Assembly (NCBI RefSeq): GCF_000711235.1
Contig: NZ_JOMI01000009.1
Location: 62,001-126,000, forward strand
From: Prevotella sp. 10(H)
GTDB taxonomy: Bacteria; Bacteroidota; Bacteroidia; Bacteroidales; Dysgonomonadaceae
DNA length: 64,000 nt
Direction: 5' to 3'
Within the stretch, counting starts at the first letter, position 1. Every line of letters starts with the position of its first letter. Made by a program: the position numbers and the translations under genes. Below are positions 55,456-64,000 of the stretch, piece after piece. The notes under the pieces are model-generated. The model made no database searches and was not told where the DNA came from. It worked only from the letters and a program-made list of their open reading frames with translations.

Positions 55456-56505
55456 TTATTTTATCGTTACCATCGTGGCCCCATATCCATATTCGCGGAA
55501 TGAAGCATCCTGATAGTAGACCGACTTATATTTTGTGTTTAGTTCTTTCAATATGGCGTTTTTAAGCACTCCGTCGCCTTTACCATGTATAAAAACGATT
55601 TTCTGCCCTTTCTTCCGCCTGTTTTCCTCCATTATTTCATTAAATTTCTTCAATTGGTATTCGAGGATATCACCAGATGATAAACCATTCGTATTATCTA
55701 AAAGTTCATCCGCATGCAAGTCTATTTCGAGAATTGCACTTTTTTCTTTTCTCTCAATAGGCTGTATACGCGGCCGCTTTTCTTCCTTTTGTTTCATCGC
55801 CTTCTCTATTTCTTCTGCAGAAATAATGAGTTCCCGTTCGGCAAGATCGCGACGAACTATCGGATAAATTATCGCCTCATCTTCGAAATAATCATTTTCT
55901 TTGAAGCTGTGAAGTTTATAGAATTTTACTGTATCGAGATGCACTTCTACAGAATAAGAATTTTTCAGTGCGAAAGCTTTATCTTTTTTATAAGCGAAAA
56001 ACTGCAGACAGACTCGTTCTAAATCGTTCAATTCACTTTTATCGAATTCGTCGATGAAAAGCTTCGTATTTGGCTCGATTGTAGCGGCATTCCGGCTTTT
56101 CCATCCTTCATCTGCCCTGCTCATGTAATTGAATGAGAGAAAATAATTACTATCATTTACAAGATAGCATTCGAATGTGGTCGTACTAAGACTTTTTATA
56201 TCCACAGGCAAATAAGCCAGATAAACGGATAATTGCTCACCTTCTTTCGTTTCCTCTATCTTATAATCCTCATATTGTTCTTCCACTTTGCCGATTACGG
56301 CTTTCTGCTGCAGTTCTTCTGTCGGTTTGGAAGTTTGTCTTACCTGAACATCCTTAGCGGGCTCTATGACCACTGTTTCGCGTATAAGGACAGGTATATC
56401 GAATCCTTCTTCGTCTTCCACCAATACGATGTCTTTCCCCTGAAAGCCTTTTACTATACCACCACCTGTCGTATTCAGGAAACGGACTTTATCTCCTATT
56501 TTCAT
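55456..56505 (-). CDS. DUF2027-Smr domain protein
   Basis: A 349-residue cytoplasmic protein. The N-terminus (MKIGDKVRFLNTTGGGIVKG ... VLIRETVVIE) is DUF2027, a small barrel; the middle has a beta-rich part; the C-terminal 85 residues are a Smr (MutS2-related) domain with IDLHADELL and IVFIHGKGDGVLKNAI motifs, which in other proteins gives nicking activity on DNA or RNA. DUF2027 plus Smr is typical for Bacteroidetes. No MutS ATPase is attached. Role unclear; ribosome rescue or DNA metabolism are possible. Confidence 0.88.
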   Translation of the reverse strand: MKIGDKVRFLNTTGGGIVKGFQGKDIVLVEDEEGFDIPVLIRETVVIEPAKDVQVRQTSKPTEELQQKAVIGKVEEQYEDYKIEETKEGEQLSVYLAYLPVDIKSLSTTTFECYLVNDSNYFLSFNYMSRADEGWKSRNAATIEPNTKLFIDEFDKSELNDLERVCLQFFAYKKDKAFALKNSYSVEVHLDTVKFYKLHSFKENDYFEDEAIIYPIVRRDLAERELIISAEEIEKAMKQKEEKRPRIQPIERKEKSAILEIDLHADELLDNTNGLSSGDILEYQLKKFNEIMEENRRKKGQKIVFIHGKGDGVLKNAILKELNTKYKSVYYQDASFREYGYGATMVTIK

Positions 56506-56590
56506 AAATCTTAATTTATCTTTCTAAGCTCACATTCAGCTTTTTTATTCACACAAAGTTGCTTATTTTTGTCGGATAAAAAAAATCAAA

Positions 56591-57820
56591 GTGGCAGTAT
56601 CAGATCTACAAAATATACGAATCGACGAGTATAATTACGACTTGCCAGACAATCGTATTGCAAAATATCCATTGGCAAAAAGGGATGAATCAAAGCTCCT
56701 TGTCTATAAAGAAGGACAGATAACAGACTCCCATTTTAAGGAATTGCCCGATTATATACCAGACGACAGCCTGATGATATTCAATAATACAAAAGTTATT
56801 CAGGCACGCGTGCACTTTCAGAAATCCACCGGTGCACGGATAGAGATATTCTGCCTTGAACCACATTTTCCGAACGATTACCAGCTTAATTTTCAGCAAA
56901 CACATAAGTGTTCGTGGGTTTGCCTGATTGGTAATCTCAAAAAATGGAAAGAAGGTGATTTAATCAGGGAATTGACTATAAATAATCATACTATAAAGTT
57001 TAGTGCAAAGCGCACCCAGACAAACGGCGATTCACACATCGTAGAATTTGAATGGAATAACGAAAATATTACCTTTTCGGAAATACTGGATGTAGCAGGA
57101 GAACTTCCTATCCCACCCTATCTGAACCGTAATACAGAAGAACAGGATAAGCAGACTTATCAGACTGTTTACTCAAAAATTGAGGGCTCGGTAGCAGCAC
57201 CAACGGCAGGCCTGCATTTTACATCCGAAGTTTTTGAGGCTCTTAAAAATAAAGGGATAAAAACAAACGAAGTAACCCTGCATGTCGGTGCAGGAACATT
57301 CAGACCGGTAAAGACAGAGGATGTAAAAGACCATATAATGCATTCCGAATTTATCTCTGTAAAAAAAGAGGTAATCGAACAATTGCTTGATCACCAAGGT
57401 AAAATCATTCCAGTAGGCACAACATCGGTACGCACACTGGAAAGCCTTTATTATATAGGGAAAATACTGGGAGAGGAAAGTCATAATACAGAGTTAAAAG
57501 TGTTTCAGTGGCAACCCTATGAAAATGATAAAGTTGCAGATTTCACCGCAAAAAAGGCATTAAAAAATATAATTGGATATCTAAATAAACATAACCTTAA
57601 CACGCTTATTGCCGAAACGCAGATAATTATTGTTCCCGGATATGATTATAAAATAGTTGACGGAATAATTACTAACTTTCACCAGCCTAAAAGCACATTA
57701 TTGTTGCTGGTATCTGCATTTATAAAAGGCAATAATTGGAAAACAATTTACAAACATGCACTCGATTATAACTATCGCTTCTTAAGTTACGGGGATAGTT
57801 CGTTATTGCTAAAAGACTAA
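56591..57820 (+). CDS. queA: tRNA preQ1(34) S-adenosylmethionine ribosyltransferase-isomerase
   Basis: Makes epoxyqueuosine in tRNA anticodons by transferring ribose from SAM to preQ1. Family phrases: YDLPDNRIAKYPLAKRDESKLLVY, MIFNNTKVIQARV, VAAPTAGLHFT, HVGAGTFRPVK and NFHQPKSTLLLLVSAF. At 409 residues it exceeds the usual 345-365, mostly from an enlarged central part, as in other Bacteroidales. Starts with GTG. It overlaps nothing; mltG starts 4 nt after its stop. Confidence 0.95.
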   Translation: MAVSDLQNIRIDEYNYDLPDNRIAKYPLAKRDESKLLVYKEGQITDSHFKELPDYIPDDSLMIFNNTKVIQARVHFQKSTGARIEIFCLEPHFPNDYQLNFQQTHKCSWVCLIGNLKKWKEGDLIRELTINNHTIKFSAKRTQTNGDSHIVEFEWNNENITFSEILDVAGELPIPPYLNRNTEEQDKQTYQTVYSKIEGSVAAPTAGLHFTSEVFEALKNKGIKTNEVTLHVGAGTFRPVKTEDVKDHIMHSEFISVKKEVIEQLLDHQGKIIPVGTTSVRTLESLYYIGKILGEESHNTELKVFQWQPYENDKVADFTAKKALKNIIGYLNKHNLNTLIAETQIIIVPGYDYKIVDGIITNFHQPKSTLLLLVSAFIKGNNWKTIYKHALDYNYRFLSYGDSSLLLKD

Positions 57821-57824
57821 AAAG

Positions 57825-58844
57825 ATGAAGAAAAAATTATTGTATATACTTATTACCCTTATTATTGTGGGTATCGGAGCGGCTGTATATGGCTACAGTA
57901 TTATTAATACAGGCTTCGATATTAATAAGACCGTATACATTTATATTGACGAAAATAAAGATTATAACACTTTAATCGGCGAACTGAAGGATAGTGCGAA
58001 AGTAGAGAGTCTGTCTAATTTCGAAATGCTTTCATCGATAATGGGCTACAAGGATAACTTAAAGTCCGGTCGTTATGCAGTAAAACCGGAAATGAATATT
58101 TTAGACCTGATACGTAATTTACGGAGCGGCAACCAAACTCCATTAAAACTGAAATTTAATAATATCAGGACAAAAGAGGATTTTGCGAAACGGATTGCCG
58201 GACAGTTGATGATAAAAGAAGTAGGGCTGTTATATGCATTAAACGACCCTGCAATACAAGAGAAATATGGATTTACGAATGAAAATATCGTAGCGATGTT
58301 TATCCCGAATACTTATGAATTTTATTGGGATATCACTATAAACGAATTTCTCGACCGGATGAAAAAAGAATACGATTCATTTTGGAATCCTAAACGGCAG
58401 GAACTGGCTAAAGAACTTAATCTGACTCCGCTCGATGTGTCAACACTTGCTTCTATAGTAGAAGAAGAATGTACTTATGCAGACGAATATCCGATTGTAG
58501 CAGGATTATACCTTAACCGCCTGTGGAAAGGACAGGCTTTGCAGGCTGACCCTACCGTAAAATTTGCAGTCGGGGATTTCAGTCTTCGCCGTATATTGAA
58601 TAAGCATCTGGAAGTGAATTCTCCTTACAATACCTATAAGCAAACCGGGCTACCACCCGGGCCTATCCGCATACCGTCTATAAAAGGAATAGACAGCGTA
58701 CTTAATTATACTAAAAGCGATTATTTGTATATGTGTGCAAAAGAAGATTTCTCAGGACGGCACAATTTTGCCAAAACATTTGCCGAACATCAAAGAAATG
58801 CCACAAAATACCGGAATGCGTTAAATGCACGAGGAATATATTAA
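57825..58844 (+). CDS. mltG: Endolytic murein transglycosylase MltG
   Basis: A 339-residue inner-membrane enzyme that cuts nascent peptidoglycan and sets glycan length. One N-terminal TM helix (LLYILITLIIVGIGAAVYGY), LysM-like middle, and the YceG domain with catalytic Glu in ASIVEEECTYADEYPIVAGLYLNRL, then LQADPTVKFA and NSPYNTYKQTGLPPGPI. Length normal. Follows queA by 4 nt; together likely one transcript. Confidence 0.95.
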   Translation: MKKKLLYILITLIIVGIGAAVYGYSIINTGFDINKTVYIYIDENKDYNTLIGELKDSAKVESLSNFEMLSSIMGYKDNLKSGRYAVKPEMNILDLIRNLRSGNQTPLKLKFNNIRTKEDFAKRIAGQLMIKEVGLLYALNDPAIQEKYGFTNENIVAMFIPNTYEFYWDITINEFLDRMKKEYDSFWNPKRQELAKELNLTPLDVSTLASIVEEECTYADEYPIVAGLYLNRLWKGQALQADPTVKFAVGDFSLRRILNKHLEVNSPYNTYKQTGLPPGPIRIPSIKGIDSVLNYTKSDYLYMCAKEDFSGRHNFAKTFAEHQRNATKYRNALNARGIY

Positions 58845-58863
58845 TAAAGAAATTTATAAATAA

Positions 58864-60276
58864 TTAAAAGGCCTTTTCGTCGCCTTTAAAGACATTTGCA
58901 ATAGTGAGGTAGATAATCTTCAGGTCGAGGAAGAAAGTCCAGTTTTCGAGATACCAGACATCTCTTTTTACACGTTCTTCCATTTCGTCGACAGTCTTTG
59001 TTTCTCCACGACAACCTGTAACTTGCGCCCAGCCTGTGATTCCCGGCTTAACTAAATGGCGTACCATGAACTTATCTATTAGCGAACTGTAAAGATCGGT
59101 ATGCTGAAGCATATGCGGACGCGGTCCCACTACCGACATATCGTTCTTGAAAACATTAATAAACTGAGGAAGTTCATCTATACTTGTTTTTCGCATAAAA
59201 GCCCCGACTTTAGTTATACGGGGATCATCTGCAGTAGCTTGCTTTTTATTTGCTTCTTCATTTAAACTCATCGAGCGGAATTTATAGCAATAAAATTCTT
59301 TCCCTTTTATACCTGTTCTTTTTTGCTTAAAAAAGATAGGTCCGGGAGAAGTCCGTTTTATTATTATTCCGAAAATAAGATAAATAAGAGGAAATACACA
59401 TATTAATACAAGTCCGGAGAAGATGAGGTCGAAAGTTCTTTTTATAAACCTATTGGAGAAATGCTGTAAAGGCTCATAACGTAAACTCAATACAGGTGTA
59501 GAGTCGATAAAATGTAGAGAAAAACGTCTTTTTATATATTTATGAAATTCCGGTACCAGATGAAAACGTATCATGTTTTTTTCTGAAAATCTAATAAGGT
59601 CATAGATCAAATCATCATCATTACCGGTAATAGTACAAAATACTTCATCAACCCGTTTATTTTCAATAAATAACTCAAGGTCTGATATTTTTCCTAAATA
59701 ATTAGGGAGATTATTCCTCTTTTTCTCATCATCATCGAAAAAGCCCAAGACTTTATATCCAAAATCGCTAAAAATAAGGGATTCATATGTTTTTACCGCA
59801 CTAGATCCTGCTCCGATTATTACGACCTGTCTGTAATTATATCCTTTCCGTCTGTAAGATTTCAACGTCACCCTGAAAAGGACATGCCATCCGATTACTA
59901 ATGCTCCCAGAATAAAAAAGCCGACAATCCATGGAATCACGGGTATGCTGATTATATTGAAAATAGAAAAACCAACAGTAATCAAAAGTGCATATAAAGT
60001 GATAAAACCAGACGACCTCTGCACAATTTTATCCAAATATGCGATATTAGAAGTTATATGAAAACGTACAAAAGAAGAAGCTAAGAAATAGCACAGATTG
60101 ATCATAAGAAAAGCTGTAATCTTTTCCCTGTACTGCAGATTATCTAATATTTCATTATTATTGTGGGCAAAGAGATAGGCTAACAAAAAGAAAATATTTA
60201 TGATGAATAAATCGCCAAAACGAATTATCCAATCTATAAGATATCCATAACCTTCTTTTCTATCGGCACTATTCAT
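58864..60276 (-). CDS. Undecaprenyl-phosphate sugar phosphotransferase (WcaJ-like)
   Basis: A 470-residue polyprenyl glycosylphosphotransferase that starts exopolysaccharide or capsule assembly by moving a sugar-1-phosphate onto undecaprenyl phosphate. About four N-terminal TM helices, a CoA-binding/Rossmann-like part (VVIIGAGSSAVKTYESL), another TM helix (FSGLVLICVFPLIYLIFG) and a bacterial sugar-transferase domain with FKQKRTGIKGKEFYCYKFRSM, DELPQFINVFKNDMSVVGPRPH and VKPGITGWAQV. Sugar specificity not determinable. No glycosyltransferase cluster is seen next to it in the window. Confidence 0.92.
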   Translation of the reverse strand: MNSADRKEGYGYLIDWIIRFGDLFIINIFFLLAYLFAHNNNEILDNLQYREKITAFLMINLCYFLASSFVRFHITSNIAYLDKIVQRSSGFITLYALLITVGFSIFNIISIPVIPWIVGFFILGALVIGWHVLFRVTLKSYRRKGYNYRQVVIIGAGSSAVKTYESLIFSDFGYKVLGFFDDDEKKRNNLPNYLGKISDLELFIENKRVDEVFCTITGNDDDLIYDLIRFSEKNMIRFHLVPEFHKYIKRRFSLHFIDSTPVLSLRYEPLQHFSNRFIKRTFDLIFSGLVLICVFPLIYLIFGIIIKRTSPGPIFFKQKRTGIKGKEFYCYKFRSMSLNEEANKKQATADDPRITKVGAFMRKTSIDELPQFINVFKNDMSVVGPRPHMLQHTDLYSSLIDKFMVRHLVKPGITGWAQVTGCRGETKTVDEMEERVKRDVWYLENWTFFLDLKIIYLTIANVFKGDEKAF

Positions 60277-60308
60277 AGTGTAAATCTTACAAAACGCAAA
60301 GATAACAT

Positions 60309-61196
60309 TTAGTTCTCAATTTCCGGACTAATTATTCTCTTTCTGTATATAATAAACAATAGCAAACACGATAATACAAGACTTGGAATTACATACCATA
60401 TGTATTGAGTAAAACTGAAATTATTCAATTGTTCCAGTTCCGGAGTACCATAAAGTAAGTAAAGAAGTATCACATTAAAAGCATTATTAACTGTATGTAC
60501 AATTACTGGAGCCCAAATACTCCCCGACCATATAAATATATAACCGAGAAGCGCACCTTGTAATATACGCGGTACAAAGCCGAAAAACTGAAAATGAATA
60601 GCACTGAAAATTATAGCAGTTATCCATATAGCAGCATGCTTATTCTTTACTATCTGTTGCATAATCTGTTGCAAGCACCCCCGAAAAAATAACTCTTCGG
60701 CAAGCCCCGCTACAACCGCAATTACAAGCAAATTAAATATCAGGCCATTCACGGATCTGTCTGAAAACAATAGATTAAATGATTTTTCAGCAGATTCTTC
60801 ATATTTTATAATCCAGTCGAAAGATTCCGGAAGATAAGATACAATTATCTGTTGGTTATAATATCCTAAACAACTGATCAGAGGCTGGATAATCAGAATA
60901 AGTAAAATAGCAAAAATAAGGAATGAAGGATTCGGATTATTATTTGCCTTCAGATAAATCTTAGGTTTACCATAATAAAAAAATGCAAATATTATTGAAG
61001 GAAACAAAAACATAAAAATTGTCTGCAGAGTCTGCGCCAATCTCAACGTTGGTGCCGAACTAAGCATCTGTTCGGTATTCATAAACAGCCCTGCAACAAG
61101 TGCAAACATTATCATTCCACTAAAGGACAAGAAGCAAAAGAAGAAAAACTGTGACCAGCCTCCCATATTATACAATATGCCTTTGTTGTCTTCCAT
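60309..61196 (-). CDS. CPBP-family intramembrane metalloprotease
   Basis: A 295-residue membrane protein with about eight TM helices. The CAAX protease/bacteriocin-processing (CPBP/Abi) motifs are EELFFRGCLQQ (Glu-Glu and Arg), FSAIHFQFFGFVPR (His) and VHTVNNAFN (His-Asn). It may process prenylated or other membrane peptides, or provide immunity; the substrate is unknown. It starts 9 nt downstream of the DUF1460 gene on the same strand. Confidence 0.88.
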   Translation of the reverse strand: MEDNKGILYNMGGWSQFFFFCFLSFSGMIMFALVAGLFMNTEQMLSSAPTLRLAQTLQTIFMFLFPSIIFAFFYYGKPKIYLKANNNPNPSFLIFAILLILIIQPLISCLGYYNQQIIVSYLPESFDWIIKYEESAEKSFNLLFSDRSVNGLIFNLLVIAVVAGLAEELFFRGCLQQIMQQIVKNKHAAIWITAIIFSAIHFQFFGFVPRILQGALLGYIFIWSGSIWAPVIVHTVNNAFNVILLYLLYGTPELEQLNNFSFTQYIWYVIPSLVLSCLLLFIIYRKRIISPEIEN

Positions 61197-61205
61197 AACT
61201 ATTAA

Positions 61206-62060
61206 TCAATTATTTAGGCGAAGTACACTTATTCCCATACAGCTTTTGATATCCTGGCAATACGATAAAAGTGTTTTCTTCTCTATAATTACCTTTTTAT
61301 ATTTACTCGATGCATGGATAAAATGTAGCTCTCCGGCTTGCCAAAAAGCTATGCCTATATGTGAATAATCGAGACCGGAAATAGATGTGGCAAAAGCAAT
61401 AATATCGCCATTCCTAATTTGTTCCTGCTTGTTTTCTATTTCAGACACCGGAATAATAGAATATGAATTTCTTTCATTGATTTCATTCTCAATTTTCCTC
61501 ATCTTACTAACATTAACTGTATCATCTTCAAGATGTTTATACAAATGAGGATGAGTAGTCATAAAATCAATTGCTTTTGCTGTCTTCTTACCTCCTACCT
61601 CAACACTGATATCTTTAAATAGACCCCGTTTTTCGTTTTCATATATCCAATCGGTAGTATAATGAAGCCGTGAGGTATATCCGGAAACTTCTCCGCCCCT
61701 ATAGCGGATTATCATCAATTTATCAATAAAGTTTTTATATGATGTATCTCCCGACTTTATTACCTGAGATAGAGCAATACAGTTTTCAACAAGGGTAGTA
61801 CAATCGAATTCACGCAAGTTTATAACCATTCTTTCCGGGCCCGATACTTCTAATGTAGAAGCGACATATGGCTTTCCCAGAAAATATTTTGCGGTATTTA
61901 TCAATATTTCAGCTATCGGCTTTTCCTTCTGTCCCTCAAACTGCTTTACATAGGACTTATAGATATTTATATCGGCAGGCGTGGATATAATATCTCCCGC
62001 TTTGACCGAAAAAGAAGTCAAAACAAAAGAAATGAATATCATTAACCTACTTGTTCTCAT
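61206..62060 (-). CDS. DUF1460 (NlpC/P60-like amidase) exported protein
   Basis: A 284-residue exported protein (signal ...SVKAG) of the DUF1460 family, a papain-like fold seen in peptidoglycan N-acetylmuramoyl-L-alanine amidases. The predicted nucleophile Cys is in REFDCTTLVENCIALSQ, with later His in DYSHIGIAFWQAGELHFIHAS. Probably a periplasmic cell-wall enzyme. It lies 1 nt downstream of the fhs stop codon on the same strand, so it is likely co-transcribed with fhs although the function is unrelated. Confidence 0.88.
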   Translation of the reverse strand: MRTSRLMIFISFVLTSFSVKAGDIISTPADINIYKSYVKQFEGQKEKPIAEILINTAKYFLGKPYVASTLEVSGPERMVINLREFDCTTLVENCIALSQVIKSGDTSYKNFIDKLMIIRYRGGEVSGYTSRLHYTTDWIYENEKRGLFKDISVEVGGKKTAKAIDFMTTHPHLYKHLEDDTVNVSKMRKIENEINERNSYSIIPVSEIENKQEQIRNGDIIAFATSISGLDYSHIGIAFWQAGELHFIHASSKYKKVIIEKKTLLSYCQDIKSCMGISVLRLNN

Positions 62061-62061
62061 G

Positions 62062-63729
62062 TCAACTTAATCCTACAACATTACCGTCGATTATATCGAT
62101 AAACTTTGCCTGCGGCACAGCCGGAAGCCCCGGCATACGCATGATGCTGCCTGCTACAGCAACTATAAACTCTGCTCCGTTATTTATAATTATATCATTG
62201 ATGTTTATTACAAAATCCGTCGGGACTCCGTAAGCGTGGGCATTATCAGAAAAAGAATACTGAGTTTTAGCTATACATACCGGATATTCACTAAATCCAA
62301 GCTTTTCAAGTTTCTCCAATTTCTTTCTCGCCTTATTCTCTATTCTTACAGAAGCTGCTCCGTATATATTCTTAGCAATTTTATTAATTTTTTCTTCGAT
62401 GGAATCTGCATTTTCGTATGTAAAATCCAATTTATCAGAAGGGTTTTCTAGTAGACGGGAAACTACCTTTTTTGCAAAATCTACTGCGCCTTCCCCACCC
62501 TTTGTAAAAGAATCATTCAATGCAAAGCCTACTCCTTGCTTTTCACAATGTTCTTTTATAGCTTGTATCTCTGCATCGGAGTCGAACCCATACCGGTTAA
62601 GGGCCACCATCACGCTTTGTCCGAATGATTTCATATTACTGATATGCTTATCCAGATTTGCAAAGCCGCGTTTAAGGCCTTCCATATTATTTTCTTTGAT
62701 ACTTTCTACAGGAACATTTCCATGCATTTTCAAAGCTTGAGTCGTCGCAACAATTACAGTAAGTTTCGGGCTGATACCTCCCTTACGGCATTTGATATTG
62801 AAAAACTTCTCTGCACCTAAGTCCGCACCGAATCCGGCTTCTGTAATAACATAATCGGCATGTGACATTGCCATTTTAGTTGCTATTATAGAATTGCAGC
62901 CATGAGCAATATTCGCGAAAGGGCCTCCGTGAATGATTGCAGCCGAATGTTCGGTTGTTTGTACAAGGTTCGGATTTATTGCATCTTTTAGCAAGACAGC
63001 GATGGAGCCTGCTACTTCAAGATCGTTCACTGTAAACACTTCTCCATTTGCATAGTAACCGAGGATAATTTTTCCGATTCGTCTTTTCAGGTCTTCAAGG
63101 TCTTTTGCCAAACAAAGAATTGCCATAATTTCCGAAGCCGGTGTAATATCAAAGCCCGATTCAGTGGGTACACCGTTCTCTGAGCCGTTCAGTCCTGTAA
63201 CTATATAACGTAGACTACGGTCATTCACATCCAAAACTCTCTTCCAAACAACCTCTTTCAGATAACGATCCGTACCTCTGCTGCGGTAAAGGTAATTATC
63301 GAGTAATGCGGTAATCATATTATGAGCAGATGTAATAGCGTGGAAATCACCAGTGAAATGCAGATTAATATCCTCCATTGGTAACACCTGCGCATATCCT
63401 CCTCCGGCTGCACCGCCTTTCATGCCGAAGCATGGGCCGAGTGAAGGCTCGCGTAATGCTACAACTACATTTTTACCTATCTTGTTTAATCCCAAGGCAA
63501 GGCCTATAGAGGTTGTCGTTTTTCCGATACCGGCTTTAGTGGGAGTAATAGCTGTTACAAGAATCAGATTGCTTTTATTTACCTTTTGTTCATCGATAAG
63601 AGATACAGGTATTTTAGCTATATGCTTACCATACTGATGAATTTCTTCTTCATCGATTCCCGCTTTCTCCGCTATGTGTGAAATGTGTTCCAGTTTTATA
63701 CTTCTCGCTATTTCAATGTCCGTTTTCAT
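62062..63729 (-). CDS. fhs: Formate--tetrahydrofolate ligase
   Basis: ATP-dependent ligation of formate to tetrahydrofolate, feeding 10-formyl-THF to purine synthesis. 555 residues, the usual size. Signature motifs: [19 protein letters not shown] (ATP loop), [25 protein letters not shown] (folate/formate site), [25 protein letters not shown] and a C-terminal [25 protein letters not shown] -7 element (63758-63765, minus) lies about 30 nt upstream. Confidence 0.97.
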   Translation of the reverse strand: MKTDIEIARSIKLEHISHIAEKAGIDEEEIHQYGKHIAKIPVSLIDEQKVNKSNLILVTAITPTKAGIGKTTTSIGLALGLNKIGKNVVVALREPSLGPCFGMKGGAAGGGYAQVLPMEDINLHFTGDFHAITSAHNMITALLDNYLYRSRGTDRYLKEVVWKRVLDVNDRSLRYIVTGLNGSENGVPTESGFDITPASEIMAILCLAKDLEDLKRRIGKIILGYYANGEVFTVNDLEVAGSIAVLLKDAINPNLVQTTEHSAAIIHGGPFANIAHGCNSIIATKMAMSHADYVITEAGFGADLGAEKFFNIKCRKGGISPKLTVIVATTQALKMHGNVPVESIKENNMEGLKRGFANLDKHISNMKSFGQSVMVALNRYGFDSDAEIQAIKEHCEKQGVGFALNDSFTKGGEGAVDFAKKVVSRLLENPSDKLDFTYENADSIEEKINKIAKNIYGAASVRIENKARKKLEKLEKLGFSEYPVCIAKTQYSFSDNAHAYGVPTDFVININDIIINNGAEFIVAVAGSIMRMPGLPAVPQAKFIDIIDGNVVGLS

Positions 63730-63831
63730 TCTATATTATTGCATTTTTTTAGGTCAACAAAGATATAAATTTTTATCATGTCTATCAGCCGCATGCCCTA
63801 TGTAAATTTGCGACATAACATTATATAACAA

Positions 63832-63860
63832 AGACAGGAACTATAAAATAGCCCCTGTCT
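63832..63860. terminator. Terminator for the gene at the window end
   Basis: AGACAGG and CCTGTCT arms with an inner CTAT/ATAG pairing; on the minus strand TTTGTTATAT follows. Confidence 0.6.
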
Positions 63861-63881
63861 CGAATATCTTCTGATTACAGA

Positions 63882-64000
63882 TTATTGTAATCTTTTCAGA
63901 CGGTACAACAACTGTTGGATTGCTTCCTGATAGTCATCGATTATTGCCTGAGTAAATGCTTCTGCAAACAATTCTCTTCCGTCTTCAGTGTATTTGAAGA
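63882..64000 (-). CDS. C-terminal end of an unidentified gene
   Basis: On the minus strand an open frame enters from the window edge and ends with TAA at 63882-63884. The visible 38 residues read FKYTEDGRELFAEAF then TQAIIDDYQEAIQQLL and YRLKRLQ, a helical acidic-to-basic tail. A terminator follows. The family cannot be named from this piece. Confidence 0.6.
   Translation of the reverse strand, partial: FKYTEDGRELFAEAFTQAIIDDYQEAIQQLLYRLKRLQ

Noticed and set aside
56591-57820. Long QueA as a domain fusion
   Set aside because: The extra length is spread within the central part and such lengths are usual in Bacteroidales; no second domain motif seen.

Overview
The window is AT-rich chromosomal DNA from a Bacteroidota bacterium, most likely Bacteroidales; Dysgonomonas or a close relative is my guess from gene content. 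Three things point there: a SusC/SusD pair with a hybrid two-component regulator, promoters of the form TTG-N18..20-TAnnTTTG, and families largely restricted to the phylum (DUF3256, DUF2027-Smr, DUF1460, long PurF, rSAM/lipoprotein pair). Few genes have a Shine-Dalgarno sequence.

Layout. 1-10.4 kb: the 3' end of a plant-type leucine-rich-repeat protein, a DPP-IV-like peptidase, a thioredoxin-fold lipoprotein, threonine synthase, an outer-membrane barrel, a long amidophosphoribosyltransferase and an orphan lipoprotein/radical-SAM pair. 10.4-29.9 kb, all on the minus strand: a polysaccharide utilization locus with regulator, SusC, SusD, a discoidin-BSP metallopeptidase and four glycosidases (GH92, GH29, GH92, GH92). 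It probably degrades fucosylated mannose glycans of glycoproteins, or yeast mannan. One GH92 has Gln in place of the usual catalytic Glu, which suggests a mannose-1-phosphate target. A (CT)32 tract followed by a terminator lies between the regulator gene and susC.

30-35.9 kb: an HD protein, NamZ, a zinc-ribbon membrane protein, dnaX (with an A10 slippery run and a recoding-like context), tRNA-Leu and a glyoxalase-fold protein. 36-44.4 kb is an accessory island. It has two unrelated putative regulators (Cro-like HTH; TPR/coiled-coil/LuxR-like HTH) around five secreted paralogues that share one N-terminal module. It also holds a frameshifted gene remnant, a decayed paralogue start, a canonical promoter in front of an unrecognised small ORF, and a long hairpin upstream of the TPR regulator.

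44.5-64 kb is mostly housekeeping: exonuclease, uvrA, an RNA methyltransferase whose leader carries a MITE-like palindrome, an M15-like lipoprotein, truA, nhaA, an EamA transporter, two exported proteins of unknown role, a GNAT, an LEA-14-like lipoprotein, DUF2027-Smr, queA, mltG, a wcaJ-like transferase, a CPBP protease, a DUF1460 protein and fhs. The C-terminus of an unidentified gene ends the window.

All functions are inferred by reading the sequence; no database search was run.
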